Assembly (NCBI RefSeq): GCF_001656295.1 | Contig: NZ_LXHE01000015.1 | Coordinates: 1-64,000 of the forward strand | Length of the DNA: 64,000 nucleotides | Reading direction: 5' to 3' | Source: Moraxella catarrhalis | GTDB lineage: Bacteria > Pseudomonadota > Gammaproteobacteria > Pseudomonadales > Moraxellaceae | Part shown: piece after piece, positions 1 through 10,398 of the stretch | How the letters are laid out: each line of letters starts with the position of its first letter | Position numbering within the stretch: the stretch's first letter is position 1 | Position numbers and translations under genes: made by a program | The notes under the pieces: generated by a model | Told to the model about the DNA's origin: nothing | Databases searched by the model: none | What the model saw: only the letters and a program-made list of their open reading frames with translations

Positions 1-98
1 GGGGGAATCTTTGCGACCCATAACAACCTAAGCTTAGATTGAGTTGCTATCTTTCGCCAGTACACTTACGCTGATAAGTATTATACTGAGGGAACTCT
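1..98 (-). mobile_element. Probable right end of IS605-type element, possible omega-RNA region
   Basis: This stretch lies directly downstream of tnpB on the minus strand, where IS200/IS605 elements carry their right end and the 3' part of the omega (re) RNA that guides TnpB. It holds a near-palindrome around 27-44 (CAACCTAAGCTTAGATTG), as expected for a subterminal hairpin. The exact right boundary cannot be fixed, because the element may continue left of the window. The role is inferred from position; no covariance model was run. Confidence 0.4.
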
Positions 99-1226
99 TT
101 ATACAACACTAAGTCCTAGTGCATCAGCTAACGCTTGCTTGCGTATATTGTTTGCGGCATTGGTATCACGGTTATGCTGTGTTTGACAGCTAGGACACGT
201 CCAATGCCTGACTGACAACGGCAGACTGTCTAATTTGTGATGACAATGCGAGCAAATTTTAGAACTGGCAAAGAACCGATTTACTTTTAGAATGTTTTTG
301 CCATACTAATTTGCCTTGTAAGTAAGCAAGGTAACAAATTGCCCTAAGCCCACATCATGAATCGCTTTGGCAAGTTTTCGGTTTTTTACCATGTTTTTGA
401 CACCCAAATCTTCAAGTGCATAGCTTGTTGCTTGGTTTTCACAGATGAGGCTATGCGTGATTTTGTGGTGTATGTCTAAACGCTGGTTGCGTACTTTTTC
501 ATGAATACGAGCGGCGGCTAACTTTTGCTTTTGATGGTTTTTACTTTGTTTTTGTTTGCGAGCAAAGATTTTTTGTTGTATCGCAAGTCTTTGACTGGCT
601 TTGGCTAAATGTTTTGGGTTATCAAATTTGCTGCCGTCTGATAAGTTAAGTAAGTGGCTGATGCCTAAGTCAATACCAACAGTTAGGCTAGGCTCTATTG
701 TGGTGGGTGTTGGTACAACTTCATTGTTTTCTACTAAAATACTTGCATGGTATTTGCCTGTGGCTGTCTTAGTGATGGTAACTGTTTTGATATTGCCAAC
801 AAATTCACGGCTAAATACGGTTTTGATGCCTTTGGTTTTGGGTAGGTTGATGATGCCTTGTTTAAAATTTATGGTGCAATGTTGGGGACATTGATAACTT
901 CGCTGTGGGATTTTTTTAGATTTAAAGCGTGGAAACTTGGTACGACTTTTGAAGAAATTGGTAAAGGCGGTATAGACATTTAGCAAGGCATTTAGTAACG
1001 ATTGGCTATTAACTTCGTTTAGCCATGCAAACTTGCCTGTTTTCTTTTTCTTGACGAGCTGACTTTGGATTTGGGTACGAGATAACGACTTGCCAAACAT
1101 GGCATAGTAGCGTTGTTGCAATGCCAATGCCCAATTATAAACAAAACGAACACAACCAAAGTGTTGTTCAAACGCTATGGCTTGTTGTTGGTTTGGATAA
1201 ATTCTGTATTTGTAGGCTTTGAGCAT
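99..1226 (-). pseudogene. tnpB: TnpB (IS605 OrfB) RNA-guided nuclease, interrupted by an amber codon
   Basis: TnpB is the RNA-guided nuclease of IS200/IS605 elements. The reading frame starts at 1226 and runs 306 codons to a TAG at 306-308. Beyond that stop the same frame continues to a TAA at 99-101 and encodes the missing C-terminus: a CxxC...CxxC zinc ribbon (CSHCHHK, CPSC) and the third RuvC acidic residue in NRDTNAANNI. RuvC I (GIDLGIS) and RuvC II (ALEDLG) lie before the stop. Family members commonly have Gln where the TAG sits, so a CAG to TAG change is likely. The 306-residue product lacks the zinc finger and a catalytic Asp and should be inactive unless the amber is suppressed. It is divergent from a truncated tnpA, the usual IS605 layout. 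Confidence 0.9.
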
Positions 1227-1266
1227 GGCTTGTTAGTTGAGTGAATGTAGTTATAATTTAGCGTAA

Positions 1267-1524
1267 ACCCTACTTAGTGTCAATCTTAGTGTCAATCATG
1301 TGCATTTACTGCTTGATATGCACCCCAATATCATGCCAAGTAAGTTTATCAATAATCTAAAAACAGTGACTAGCCGACTAATGAGAAAGGAATTTGCAAA
1401 GCATTTAGCTTACTTTTACTGGAAACCTGTACTTTGGACTAGGGCGTATTGTTTGCTAACGACTGGTGGTGCTACCGTTGATACCATTAGACAGTATATC
1501 GAAAAACAAGAACGCCCTGATTAG
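1267..1524 (+). pseudogene. tnpA: TnpA (IS200/IS605 Y1 transposase), 5'-truncated
   Basis: The frame is open from 1267 and encodes the C-terminal half of a Y1 HUH transposase: the HxH metal-binding motif within NHVHLLLDMHP, the SRLMRKEF helix, and the catalytic tyrosine helix IRQYIEKQ near the C-terminus. Full family members are about 130-155 residues; only about 80 remain here, and the N-terminal beta strands are missing. Just before the HUH motif a 12-bp unit (CTTAGTGTCAAT) is present twice in tandem, giving the residues LSVN twice, which may mark the deletion scar. It is divergent from tnpB. The single-strand transposition machinery is therefore non-functional in this copy. Confidence 0.8.
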
Positions 1525-1531
1525 GGCATCA

Positions 1532-1581
1532 GTGCTTACATCTCCACCTAAATCAAAGATTATGGGTGGAGATGTAAGCAC
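1532..1581. repeat. 17-bp perfect inverted repeat, probable IS left-end hairpin or terminator
   Basis: GTGCTTACATCTCCACC (1532-1548) is exactly complementary to 1565-1581, with a 16-nt loop. It lies 8 bp after the tnpA stop and before the convergent DUF4442 gene. The position fits the subterminal hairpin at the left end of an IS605-type element. There is no U tract, so an intrinsic terminator is less likely. Confidence 0.6.
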
Positions 1582-1639
1582 GATAAGTTAAATCATCACT
1601 AACAATGGCTCACACTCAAAGCGATCTGTTGGATCTTGG

Positions 1640-2155
1640 TTAATCTTTCGGGGTGATGACGACAGCTTTGGTGATGGTCGCCACGACTTTTTGATGACCA
1701 TCGACGATGTCAATGTCGTATTCTCGGATAAGTTCACCAGTTTTGGTCAGCTCAATGATTTCAAGGATTTCGCTGGTGTCTACTCGAATGCGTGCTGTCA
1801 CTGCTGAGCCTGCTTGCGCAAAAAATTCAATGTGAGCGGATTTGTCTTTGATGGTATAATCCTTACCCAAGCGATGCGCCAAGATCACCTTTATAAATGG
1901 TTCAGCCATCATCATCAGACTGCCAGTAAACTGCTTATCATCAAAATAGCGATTCAGGCGAGTCAGTGGCATCACGATGACACAAAGCCCATTATCCAAA
2001 TCCATCGTCTGCACACGAATGCCCGCCCCAACAAACGGTGCAAAGGCATTCATACGCTTTTTGATGAGATAAGGCAGTAGCTGTGGATAGGTGCTTTTTT
2101 TGCCTTGTTTGATAAGTTTATCCAATTTTGATTTGGTATGAGCAAACATAAACAC
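1640..2155 (-). CDS. DUF4442 hotdog-fold protein (thioesterase-like)
   Basis: This 171-residue protein has the size and pattern of the DUF4442 family, which has a hotdog fold related to acyl-CoA thioesterases; its substrate is unknown. A central alpha helix with GxGxxV (FVGAGIRVQTMDLDNG) leads into alternating beta strands. No signal peptide or membrane segment is visible. It is transcribed away from uvrC, with 64 bp between the two start codons, so the two share a short divergent promoter region. It is a Moraxellaceae-typical conserved hypothetical. Catalysis is inferred only from the fold. Confidence 0.65.
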   Translation of the reverse strand: MFMFAHTKSKLDKLIKQGKKSTYPQLLPYLIKKRMNAFAPFVGAGIRVQTMDLDNGLCVIVMPLTRLNRYFDDKQFTGSLMMMAEPFIKVILAHRLGKDYTIKDKSAHIEFFAQAGSAVTARIRVDTSEILEIIELTKTGELIREYDIDIVDGHQKVVATITKAVVITPKD

Positions 2156-2219
2156 ACTCCCCGACTTGAAAAAGCCATTTTGCCACAGATATATTTGAAA
2201 AGAAAGTCAAATACATGAT

Positions 2220-4094
2220 ATGACACGAGCAATTCATCCAAGAATGACCATAACTATCTTAGAAAACGAAACACCTGCACAAAGACGCCAACGGCTCAAA
2301 ACCTTGGTACAAACCCTGCCCAATCGACCAGGCGTCTATAAAATGCTCAACAAATCAGGCGAGATTTTGTATGTGGGTAAAGCAAAATCGCTCAAAAATC
2401 GCGTGAATAGCTATTTTGCTAAGACCATCGAGCACCCCAGAACTCAAGCCTTGGTGCAGCGTATCCACGATGTCGAAATCATCATCACGCGCGGCGAAAC
2501 TGAGGCGCTTTTGCTTGAGCAAAATCTCATCAAAAATCATCGACCGCCTTATAATGTCCTGCTCAGAGATGACAAATCCTACCTGTATATCTATGTCAGT
2601 ACAGATAAATTTCCTAGGCTGTCAATTGGGCGGGGTAAGGGCAAGCACGTCCAAGGGCGGTTTTTTGGTCCTTATCCATCGGCACGTAGTGCCAAAGAGT
2701 CGCTGCAGCTGATGCAAAGGCTATTTATGCTCAGAAGCTGTACGAACAGTTTTTTTAAGCTTAGAAAACGCCCTTGCCTAGAATACCAAATCAAACGGTG
2801 CAAAGCGCCCTGCGTCGGCATGGTCTCCGCTGAAGAGTATCAGTCCGATGTGCGCGCAGCTTTGGTGTTTTTACAAGGCTATTCTAATGAAGTGCAAGCC
2901 ATTTTGGTTGAAAAAATGGAGGCAGCGGCGGCTGAGCTCAACTTTGAGCAGGCGGCATTTTATCGCGATAGACTTACTATGATCAGCGAGCTACAAGCCA
3001 GACAGGCAGTGTTTCGCCTAAAAGGCGAGGCGGATGTCTTTGCCATCGCGGTACGCTCTGGCGTGGTGGCGGTGTATGTTCTGACAGTGCGTGGCGGTCA
3101 AGTCTTGGGCGGTAAAAATTATTTTCCTGATGACATCGAGCCTGATATCAAGACTGACGCTGAGCGTCTCAAAGAATTTTTATTTTCATTTTATTTTCAG
3201 GTGAGTGATGATCTGCCTGATGAGATCATCACATCTGTCGCTATCGAGGATGCGCCTGTATTGGCAGATATTTTACAAGCACAGTTTGATAAGCGCACGA
3301 CGATTAAACACAGGGTGACTACGCATCGTGATGACTGGCTTTCCATCGCCAATTTAAATGCCAGTAACGCTCTGACCACCAAACTCAAAGACGGGCAAGA
3401 GCTTGGCTCGCGCTTTGATCGGCTTAAAGAGATTTTAAAGCCCATTACCGAGGATGCCATCGATCGCATCGAGTGTTTTGACATCAGTCACACCATGGGC
3501 GAGGCAGCCATCGGCTCTTGTGTTGTCTTTGATCAAGGCGGACCTAGAAAGCGTGACTATCGCCAATACGCCATCCATGACATCACCGCAGGCGATGACT
3601 ATGCTGCCATGCGCCAAGTTCTAACGCGCCGATATTCTAAGCATCCTTTGCCTGATTTATTATTGATCGACGGCGGCAAAGGGCAGCTGAACATCGCCAT
3701 AGAAGTACTGACCGAGCTTGGCAAATTAAATGACACCTTGCTTGTCAGTGTCGCCAAAGGTGAGGGACGAAAAGCAGGCTTGGAAGTGCTGCATTTTGTG
3801 AATCACGAACCACTGGATTTGCCCGCTGATAGTAAAGCGCTGCATCTTATTATGCAAATCCGCGACGAGGCGCACCGATTCGCCATCACCGCTCACCGTA
3901 AAAAAAGGGACAAAAAGCGCTCAGGTTCGGTGCTTGAGGTCATCCCTGGTCTTGGGCAGGTGCGCAGACGCGATTTATTGAATCATTTTGGGGGCATACA
4001 GCAGCTACTTGGCGCATCCCAAGATGAAATCGCCCAAGTCAAAGGCATCGGTACGGTGCTTGCTGGCACGATTTATAAGGCGCTGCATGAATAA
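2220..4094 (+). CDS. uvrC: UvrABC excinuclease subunit C
   Basis: UvrC makes both incisions in nucleotide excision repair after UvrA/UvrB locate the lesion. The 624-residue protein has the family's usual length. It has an N-terminal GIY-YIG nuclease domain (PGVYKML ... [13 protein letters not shown], about residues 36-60), the Cys cluster [13 protein letters not shown], a UVR motif for UvrB binding (around 230-258), and a C-terminal RNase H-like half ([20 protein letters not shown]). The C-terminal helix-hairpin-helix pair includes [11 protein letters not shown] and [12 protein letters not shown] second in-frame ATG at 2244 is an equally plausible start. It ends at a bidirectional terminator shared with ddc. 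Confidence 0.97.
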   Translation: MTRAIHPRMTITILENETPAQRRQRLKTLVQTLPNRPGVYKMLNKSGEILYVGKAKSLKNRVNSYFAKTIEHPRTQALVQRIHDVEIIITRGETEALLLEQNLIKNHRPPYNVLLRDDKSYLYIYVSTDKFPRLSIGRGKGKHVQGRFFGPYPSARSAKESLQLMQRLFMLRSCTNSFFKLRKRPCLEYQIKRCKAPCVGMVSAEEYQSDVRAALVFLQGYSNEVQAILVEKMEAAAAELNFEQAAFYRDRLTMISELQARQAVFRLKGEADVFAIAVRSGVVAVYVLTVRGGQVLGGKNYFPDDIEPDIKTDAERLKEFLFSFYFQVSDDLPDEIITSVAIEDAPVLADILQAQFDKRTTIKHRVTTHRDDWLSIANLNASNALTTKLKDGQELGSRFDRLKEILKPITEDAIDRIECFDISHTMGEAAIGSCVVFDQGGPRKRDYRQYAIHDITAGDDYAAMRQVLTRRYSKHPLPDLLLIDGGKGQLNIAIEVLTELGKLNDTLLVSVAKGEGRKAGLEVLHFVNHEPLDLPADSKALHLIMQIRDEAHRFAITAHRKKRDKKRSGSVLEVIPGLGQVRRRDLLNHFGGIQQLLGASQDEIAQVKGIGTVLAGTIYKALHE

Positions 4095-4103
4095 TATATA
4101 AAT

Positions 4104-4141
4104 AATAAAAAGCCGCTAAGTCATCAAAGCGGCTTTTTATT
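4104..4141. terminator. Bidirectional terminator between uvrC and ddc
   Basis: The stem AATAAAAAGCCGCT (4104-4117) pairs perfectly with AGCGGCTTTTTATT (4128-4141) around a 10-nt loop. It has A/T flanks on both sides, so it can end both convergent transcripts. Confidence 0.9.
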
Positions 4142-4161
4142 AAGTCAAATGAATTCAAATA

Positions 4162-5706
4162 TCAATCAATCGGCGGTGTGTAAGTGCCATTTTTGATGTC
4201 ATCACCGATTCTATCTGCTTCGGTCAGTACTTGACCCAATAACGCTTTGACATTATCCAATGTGGCAATGGGGCTTAATGTGGTCATCTTTAATGACTGA
4301 ACATTTTGACGGCTGTCAATGACTCGCGTTACGCCGATATTGGCTTCTCCGCGGGCAAACAGTTCATCGGCAACGTTTTGATTAAGGCTGTCAATAAACT
4401 CATCGGGATAATCTGTTGGCACAACACGAAACAGCACAGATGCAAACTGTGGCTCAACTAATAGCTCCAAGCCATCGGTAGCACGAATATACTCCGCCAC
4501 TTCACGGGTGAGTTTGACACCATGGTCAATCATTGAGCCGTACAGCTCTTCACCCAATGCCTCAACCGTAAACCACAGCTTTAAGGCATCAAAACGGCGA
4601 GTGGTTTGTAGGGATTTAGACACCAGATTTGGCACGCCATGCTCTTCATCATAGGCAGAATTTAGATATTCAGCTTCATAGTGCATAAAGCGGTAATTTG
4701 TCTCATCTTTTAGCAAGAAAGCCCCACAAGAGATGCTTTGAAAATAATGCTTATGAAAATCAAGCGTGACCGAGTCGGTCAGCTCAATGCCATCAAGCAT
4801 ATCCCGATAGTCGTTAGACAACAGCAAAGCACCGCCCCACGCAGCATCCACGTGTAGCCACGCCCCAAATCTATCACACAGCTTGCGAATGACTTTGATG
4901 TCATCAATCGCCCCTGCATCTGTCGTGCCTGCGGTTACCACCACGCACGCCACAAGATTACCCTGATTTTGTAAATCGGTCATGATGTTTTCAAGTGTGG
5001 CGGTATCCATTTGGGCATGGTCATTGACAGGTACAGTAACCACGGATTGAAAGCCCATGCCCATCATCGCCATGTTTTTTTGTACGCTAAAATGAGCATT
5101 TTCTGAACAAATGACCTTGACCTTTTGCATGGCATCAGGGGGGATACCATCACGCTGTGCCGACCACGGTTTGCCGTCTTTATCGGTATAATGTTTGGCA
5201 ATGCACCAATCACGAGCCAAAAGCACGCCCATCAGGTTAGACTGCGTACCGCCTGATGTGAACACGCCTGCCTGCCCTGCCCCATAGCCCACTTTTTGGC
5301 GTAACCAGTCAATGAGCTGAACTTCCATCAGTGAGCCTGCTGGCGACTGGTCCCATGAGTCCATTGATTGGTTGGTGGCGTTAATGAGTATCTCGGCGAT
5401 TTGTGATGTTACCATGGTTGGGCAATGCAAATGGGCAAGCGAATGCGGATGATGCACTTTTAGGCTGTTGTTTAAAAACAGATTTATCGCACGCTCTAAC
5501 GCCCCATCAATGCCTAAGCCGTCTTTGGTTGGGTTAAAAGCAATCTGTGAACGCAGCTCGCTGATGCTGCCACCTGTATACATTTTATCATCTTGTAGCC
5601 ATGATTTTACCGCTTGGACGGCTTGATTCATTGCACTTTCGTAGTCGGCGATGGACTTATCGTCATTGCAAAATAGGGCTTGACGATGTTTGGATAGATT
5701 TGGCAT
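4162..5706 (-). CDS. ddc: L-2,4-diaminobutyrate decarboxylase
   Basis: This PLP-dependent group II decarboxylase converts L-2,4-diaminobutyrate to 1,3-diaminopropane. With dat (10399-11763) it forms the two-step route from aspartate semialdehyde known in Acinetobacter. The 514-residue protein shows the PLP-lysine motif DFHKHYF (Lys319), the stacking His in SENAHFS (His205), the Asp contacting the pyridine N in HVDAAWGG (Asp287), and SGGTQSN. It lies 64 bp downstream of the type III res gene on the same strand. In related bacteria dat and ddc are adjacent, so here the pair appears split by the R-M genes. Substrate assignment rests on family resemblance and on the dat partner. Confidence 0.9.
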   Translation of the reverse strand: MPNLSKHRQALFCNDDKSIADYESAMNQAVQAVKSWLQDDKMYTGGSISELRSQIAFNPTKDGLGIDGALERAINLFLNNSLKVHHPHSLAHLHCPTMVTSQIAEILINATNQSMDSWDQSPAGSLMEVQLIDWLRQKVGYGAGQAGVFTSGGTQSNLMGVLLARDWCIAKHYTDKDGKPWSAQRDGIPPDAMQKVKVICSENAHFSVQKNMAMMGMGFQSVVTVPVNDHAQMDTATLENIMTDLQNQGNLVACVVVTAGTTDAGAIDDIKVIRKLCDRFGAWLHVDAAWGGALLLSNDYRDMLDGIELTDSVTLDFHKHYFQSISCGAFLLKDETNYRFMHYEAEYLNSAYDEEHGVPNLVSKSLQTTRRFDALKLWFTVEALGEELYGSMIDHGVKLTREVAEYIRATDGLELLVEPQFASVLFRVVPTDYPDEFIDSLNQNVADELFARGEANIGVTRVIDSRQNVQSLKMTTLSPIATLDNVKALLGQVLTEADRIGDDIKNGTYTPPID

Positions 5707-5770
5707 AAGGTGATTTCCTAAAAGTAAAGAATTTTCCTATTTTAACATATTTACATTGTTTAATATTATT

Positions 5771-8365
5771 TTAGGTTAATTCATTGATCTTTTGTACCAC
5801 TTGATAATCCACTTCATCATTTATTTCAAAAAATCGTTTTGCACACGCAATTTTAAACCGCTCTTCCCACTTCAATTTATCAACCGCCACCCCATCTTGA
5901 ATGGATTTATCGCCTGTATTTTTGGTTTCAGCAATAAAATAAACCTGCTCACCATTCTTTTTTATAATCACCGCCCAATCTGGGTTGTAATTACCAATCG
6001 GCGTTGGGATTTTAAATTTTTTGGGTAATTTAAAATAAAATGCCACTTGCTCATCATAATTTTCACAATCTGTTGCAAATTGATGTTCGGTGGTTGAATC
6101 CAAATCTAGCACGCCATTATAAATGGTTTTATCCTTTTTACTCACATCAAAAGTGTATTGATTGGTATAAATTTGATAAGTCTTAAATAGACTTTGTTCG
6201 TACACTTCATCCAATTTTTGATAACAAATACCATTTTTCATCAAATCGTACAATTCATCATTGATAATCTCTGTTACAGTTTCAATAAAGCGTTGTGGAT
6301 TACTCTTAACTTCATCAATTCTGCCAGATTGCTGTAAAATCTGTGCCAATGTATTGCGAGTTAAACCTGTTTTTTGTTGCAATACTTTTAAAATATCAGG
6401 TATCACAAACTTCGTTTGAATATGTTCACTTTGAGAAAAAATCTCTTGTGTTTCTATGCCTGTTTCACTGCTTTGCACCAGCCTTGCTTTTTTAATTTCA
6501 ATTTTTGGTGTGTCAATTTTTGGCATGACATGGATTTTTTGACTGGCATTGTTAATCAATTCATCGCTATCAAATTGTACACGGTAGCTGGTTTTGTGGC
6601 GAATACGCTCCCAAATTCGTAAAAATAATGGGTCGGTAAACGCATCAAAACGATAAGTTACCGTGCGTTCATTTTTGGCATTTTTAAGATGGGATTTTTC
6701 AAATTTAATGCCACAATCATCAATATATTCTTGTTGCAAACTGTTAGCAAATTGCTCATAACTTTCATTAGGAATCACGGTCAAAATATTAACCTGTTCA
6801 TCATAAATTCGTTCGCCTTTTTGATTCACAGGCAAACGAAGTCCACGCCCAATTTCTTGGCGTTTTTTGATTTGTGAAGTTGTTTCATTTAAAGTACAAA
6901 TCTGAAAAACATTGGGATTATCCCAACCTTCTTTTAATGCCGAATGGCTAAAAATAAATCGCACAGGCTCATCAAAAGATAACAACCGCTCTTTATCTTT
7001 CATAATCAGCTCATAGGCATCATTATCATCTTTGGTAGTACCATTGCTGTTTTTAGCATTGCCTTTTTTGTCTTGGCTAAAATAGCCATTATGTACGCCA
7101 CTAGCTGATTGTTTGGTTTCTAATTCGTACAGTTCTTCAAACCATTTATAAAATTTCCCCAATTCACCTTGTGCATTGGTGCGATAATTTTCTACCTTGT
7201 CAATAAAAAACAGTGATAATACTTTTATACCGTCTTTATTTAACTCCTTTTCACGCTTTAAATGCTCTTTAATAGTATAATGAATCTGCTGTTTCATTAT
7301 TTCATCTCTAAGACAATCCATATTTACACCAGCATCAATTTCTATACCATTAGAGAATTTAATCATTTGATTTTCTAAATCAATACCTGTAATTATAAAT
7401 CCTTGATAATTGGGGTTTTGCTTTGATTTTTCATATAAATCATCACCCAGTTTAACAGTAATTGCTTTGCGTTTTAATTGCTGTTTTTCGTTAATATCAA
7501 GTATTATTTTGGCTTTCAAACCGCTTTTGTTTGTGATTTCTTTTAGTTCAATAAAGGCATTATTTTTATCTTGTGATATCACCGAATTAACGACAATTTG
7601 TTTTACCAAATTTTGCTCAAATGCTTGTACAGGATTTAGGCTATATACTTTATTGATAATTTCTTTATGTGTTGCCGAATACCCAACCGTAAATAATGGA
7701 TTTAAATTATCAATGGCATTTTTGCGTTTATCGCTACTGATGTTTTGTGGCTCATCAATAATAATGATTGGGTTTGTTGCTTGGATTAACTCCATTAACA
7801 CGCCACTTTCTCGCTGTTGATTGATGATGTTGCTTTCTTTTTCAAAAGATTGAATATTCATCACTAAAATTTCAATATGTGTGCTTGTCGCAAAATGTTT
7901 TAATGCATTGGTTTTTTGACCGCTATATTCATCATAATGATAAATTGGCGAATCAAATTCATCTTTAAAATAGTCTTTTGTGCTATTTAAAGTCTGTAAT
8001 ACCCCTTCACGAATGGCGACACTTGGCACAACAATGATAAATTTTCGCCAGCCATAGCGTTGATAAAGCTCAAAAATGGTATTTAAATAAACAAAAGTTT
8101 TGCCCGTTCCTGTTTCCATTTCTACACTAAAATACAAATTATCCAATTGATCGGATAAAGAAAGCTGATTTTGTGTTTGGATATTTTTTAAATTATTAAA
8201 AATATCATCTTTGGATAAAGATAATTCATTGGCAATCACACGCATACTATCTTTATCGGACAAGCTAAAATCATCTTGATGATGCGTGATTTCGCCTTGA
8301 AATAAATCCACGATACTATCAATCGCCTGTTTTTGATAATCCAGATGTTCGTATTTGAGCTGCAT
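5771..8365 (-). CDS. res: Type III restriction endonuclease, Res subunit
   Basis: This is the ATP-dependent translocase/nuclease of a type III R-M system and works in complex with Mod. The 864-residue protein has superfamily 2 helicase motifs: Walker A METGTGKT (83-90), the DEAD-like IIIIDEPQ (200-207), a motif III-like VGYSATHKE (about 228-235), and motif VI QEIGRGLRLP (503-512). The C-terminal PD-(D/E)xK nuclease is seen as NPDWAVI followed by FIAETKNT in the last 70 residues. It starts 15 bp downstream of mod, so the two form an operon. It is AT-richer in codon choice than the flanking ddc and dat genes, consistent with acquisition. No frameshift is seen. Confidence 0.95.
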   Translation of the reverse strand: MQLKYEHLDYQKQAIDSIVDLFQGEITHHQDDFSLSDKDSMRVIANELSLSKDDIFNNLKNIQTQNQLSLSDQLDNLYFSVEMETGTGKTFVYLNTIFELYQRYGWRKFIIVVPSVAIREGVLQTLNSTKDYFKDEFDSPIYHYDEYSGQKTNALKHFATSTHIEILVMNIQSFEKESNIINQQRESGVLMELIQATNPIIIIDEPQNISSDKRKNAIDNLNPLFTVGYSATHKEIINKVYSLNPVQAFEQNLVKQIVVNSVISQDKNNAFIELKEITNKSGLKAKIILDINEKQQLKRKAITVKLGDDLYEKSKQNPNYQGFIITGIDLENQMIKFSNGIEIDAGVNMDCLRDEIMKQQIHYTIKEHLKREKELNKDGIKVLSLFFIDKVENYRTNAQGELGKFYKWFEELYELETKQSASGVHNGYFSQDKKGNAKNSNGTTKDDNDAYELIMKDKERLLSFDEPVRFIFSHSALKEGWDNPNVFQICTLNETTSQIKKRQEIGRGLRLPVNQKGERIYDEQVNILTVIPNESYEQFANSLQQEYIDDCGIKFEKSHLKNAKNERTVTYRFDAFTDPLFLRIWERIRHKTSYRVQFDSDELINNASQKIHVMPKIDTPKIEIKKARLVQSSETGIETQEIFSQSEHIQTKFVIPDILKVLQQKTGLTRNTLAQILQQSGRIDEVKSNPQRFIETVTEIINDELYDLMKNGICYQKLDEVYEQSLFKTYQIYTNQYTFDVSKKDKTIYNGVLDLDSTTEHQFATDCENYDEQVAFYFKLPKKFKIPTPIGNYNPDWAVIIKKNGEQVYFIAETKNTGDKSIQDGVAVDKLKWEERFKIACAKRFFEINDEVDYQVVQKINELT

Positions 8366-8380
8366 TCTTATTTCCCCTGA

Positions 8381-10279
8381 TTAAATACTTTCAAAATTTA
8401 GTCCAGCATCTTTAAATTGCAAAATTATATTGGATTTTTCGCTGTCATCTAAAAATGCCTTATCCAATACAACGGTTTTGGCAGGTTTTTTGACAATGAT
8501 AGCATGAAACTCATCTTGGGATAATGAGTTTAGCACAATGGCGTACGATTTATTTTCACAAGTTAGCCAATAAACGCCATTATCAAATTTAATATCCGCT
8601 GTTAATTTTAATCCCATTTTTAATAACAATTCATAGACAATATCCATTTCATTAACATTGTCTTTTAGGGGGTCAATATACATTTCTAATTGCTTGGCAA
8701 TATCATCATCAATTTGCCACGCTTTAAAATTACTGTCCGTTAATTTAAATACTTTAAATCCTGTATCTATATTTTTATCAGGGTTTTCGGCTTTGATTTT
8801 TGCCCCTGCACGGCGAATGCGTTCTTTTGATATTTCGGCGATATTTTTAAATCCTGCTTTGCGGGCTTCGCTTTTTTCATCAGTGAGTTCTGGCAGTTGT
8901 ACCATAATAAATTGACGATTGCCATTATCTTCCGCATTTAATTGCATTACGGCGTGGGCGGTAGTTGCCGAACCTGCAAAAAAGTCTAGGATTATTGAGT
9001 TTTTATCCGAATTTAGGCTAATAATTCTTTTTAATAGTTTTGTTCCCTTTGGATCATTAAATATCCCCTTGCCAATAATTTCTGAAAATTCTTCATTATT
9101 TCCGTGAGAGTGTCCAACATCTTCGTAACTCCATAAAGTTCCACAAGTTACTCCCTGCCTTACCTCACTCAAATAAGTTTTTCTATCAACTCCGCCATTT
9201 TTATTAAAGTACAAAGCTTCTTGATAATACAGCTCCATTAATTTATCCTTTGAATATCTTGGATACCGTCCTATTGGTGCAGTCCATTTAATACCATTTG
9301 GAAATTCTATTTCATAAATGTTATTTAATGATCCACTTCTAGCGTGAATTGGTGTTGGTTTCCACGCTCCGTTTGGGTCATTATCTCTATTCTTATAACT
9401 TTTATTTTGCTTTTCTGTTCTTGGCAATAAATTTAATTCAAAAATATCCCTATTTTTGCAAAAACATACAATATGTTCGTGCTGATAAGAAACATCAGTG
9501 TCATTTGATACAGTATATTTATTATTCCAAATAAAATCCGCAACAAAATTCTCTCCCCCAAAAATCTCATCACATAATAATTTTAATTGAGCCTGTTCAT
9601 TATCATCAATACTGATAAATATCACGCCATCATCAGAAAGCAAGGTATGAGCTAAATGCAATCGTGGTAACATCATATTAAGCCAATTAGAATGATAATG
9701 CCCATTGTCTTTACTGTTCTTTTTAAAAGATTTTAATAATTGCCCATTCATATCTCTATCGCCTGTGGCAATTTCATAGTCTTTTTTGGATTGACTAAAA
9801 TCATCATGATAAATAAAATCATTGCCAGTATTATACGGTGGGTCAATGTAAATCATTTTGATTTTACCTGCATAGGATTTTTGTAATATTTTTAGAACTT
9901 CTAAATTATCACTTTCAATAAAAATATTTTGTGTGGCATCAAAATCCACGCTCTCGGCAGGACAAGCGGTTAATGTATTGTTTGTGGGGCGTTGTAGGGC
10001 TTGATAGGCGGTTGATTTTCCTGCCCAATTTAAGCCATAGCGTTCGTTTTGGGCAGGGTGGTCGCCCAGTAGGGTTTTGAGTTTTTCTAGGTCTAGGGTA
10101 TTTTCGGAAAATATTTCGGGAAGAATTTGACGAAGTTTGGCTAATTTTTCACCAAAAAAGTCGGTATTATGGGCAGTTTTTAAGCTATTGGTTGGTTGGT
10201 TGGTTGGTTGGTTGGTTGGTTGGTTGGTTGGTTGGTTGGTTGGTTGGTTGGTTGGTTGGTTCATTTTGTAAAATTCCAT
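8381..10279 (-). CDS. mod: Type III DNA methyltransferase Mod, repeat-controlled (phase-variable), ON frame
   Basis: Mod recognises the target and methylates adenine N6. The protein is 632 residues and belongs to the beta class: DPPYN (146-150) comes before the SAM-binding FFAGS (433-437), with the target-recognition region between them (about 240-400). Residues 7-30 are six NQPT repeats encoded by 18 copies of a 4-bp unit. With 18 units the ATG is in frame with the rest of the gene, so the gene is ON here. A gain or loss of one unit would truncate it. ATG codons at 10279 and 10264 are both in frame. The repeat type matches the ModM/ModN family of M. catarrhalis, but the sequence alone does not tell which allele this is. 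In that species such genes control phasevarions. Confidence 0.95.
   Translation of the reverse strand: MEFYKMNQPTNQPTNQPTNQPTNQPTNQPTNSLKTAHNTDFFGEKLAKLRQILPEIFSENTLDLEKLKTLLGDHPAQNERYGLNWAGKSTAYQALQRPTNNTLTACPAESVDFDATQNIFIESDNLEVLKILQKSYAGKIKMIYIDPPYNTGNDFIYHDDFSQSKKDYEIATGDRDMNGQLLKSFKKNSKDNGHYHSNWLNMMLPRLHLAHTLLSDDGVIFISIDDNEQAQLKLLCDEIFGGENFVADFIWNNKYTVSNDTDVSYQHEHIVCFCKNRDIFELNLLPRTEKQNKSYKNRDNDPNGAWKPTPIHARSGSLNNIYEIEFPNGIKWTAPIGRYPRYSKDKLMELYYQEALYFNKNGGVDRKTYLSEVRQGVTCGTLWSYEDVGHSHGNNEEFSEIIGKGIFNDPKGTKLLKRIISLNSDKNSIILDFFAGSATTAHAVMQLNAEDNGNRQFIMVQLPELTDEKSEARKAGFKNIAEISKERIRRAGAKIKAENPDKNIDTGFKVFKLTDSNFKAWQIDDDIAKQLEMYIDPLKDNVNEMDIVYELLLKMGLKLTADIKFDNGVYWLTCENKSYAIVLNSLSQDEFHAIIVKKPAKTVVLDKAFLDDSEKSNIILQFKDAGLNFESI
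10188..10261. repeat. Tetranucleotide repeat (TTGG)18 inside mod
   Basis: There are 18 uninterrupted TTGG units plus TT, read as CCAA on the coding strand, starting 3 bp after the inner ATG of mod. Uninterrupted 4-bp units are the classical substrate for slipped-strand mispairing and ON/OFF switching. Confidence 0.98.
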
Positions 10280-10354
10280 TCAGAGTGTCAAGTAAAATTT
10301 TTTTATTTTAACAAATTTTTTGATAAACATAAAACCAGTTTGTCTTATAAAAAA

Positions 10355-10377
10355 AAGACGCGCTATTGGCACGCCTT
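10355..10377 (-). terminator. Terminator downstream of dat
   Basis: On the minus strand AAGGCGTGC pairs with GCGCGTCTT (two wobble pairs), followed by a run of T. It separates dat from mod, so the R-M genes probably have their own promoter. Confidence 0.7.
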
Positions 10378-10398
10378 TATTTTTATGATAATCAACGA

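Noticed and set aside
1300-1524. Intact 74-residue gene with GTG start
   Set aside because: The sequence is the second half of a TnpA protein, so the apparent start is an internal codon of a truncated gene.
10240-10300. TTGACA upstream of mod as its -35 box
   Set aside because: The matching -10 would fall on the ATG, placing the transcription start inside the repeat and after the start codons, so it is unlikely to drive mod.
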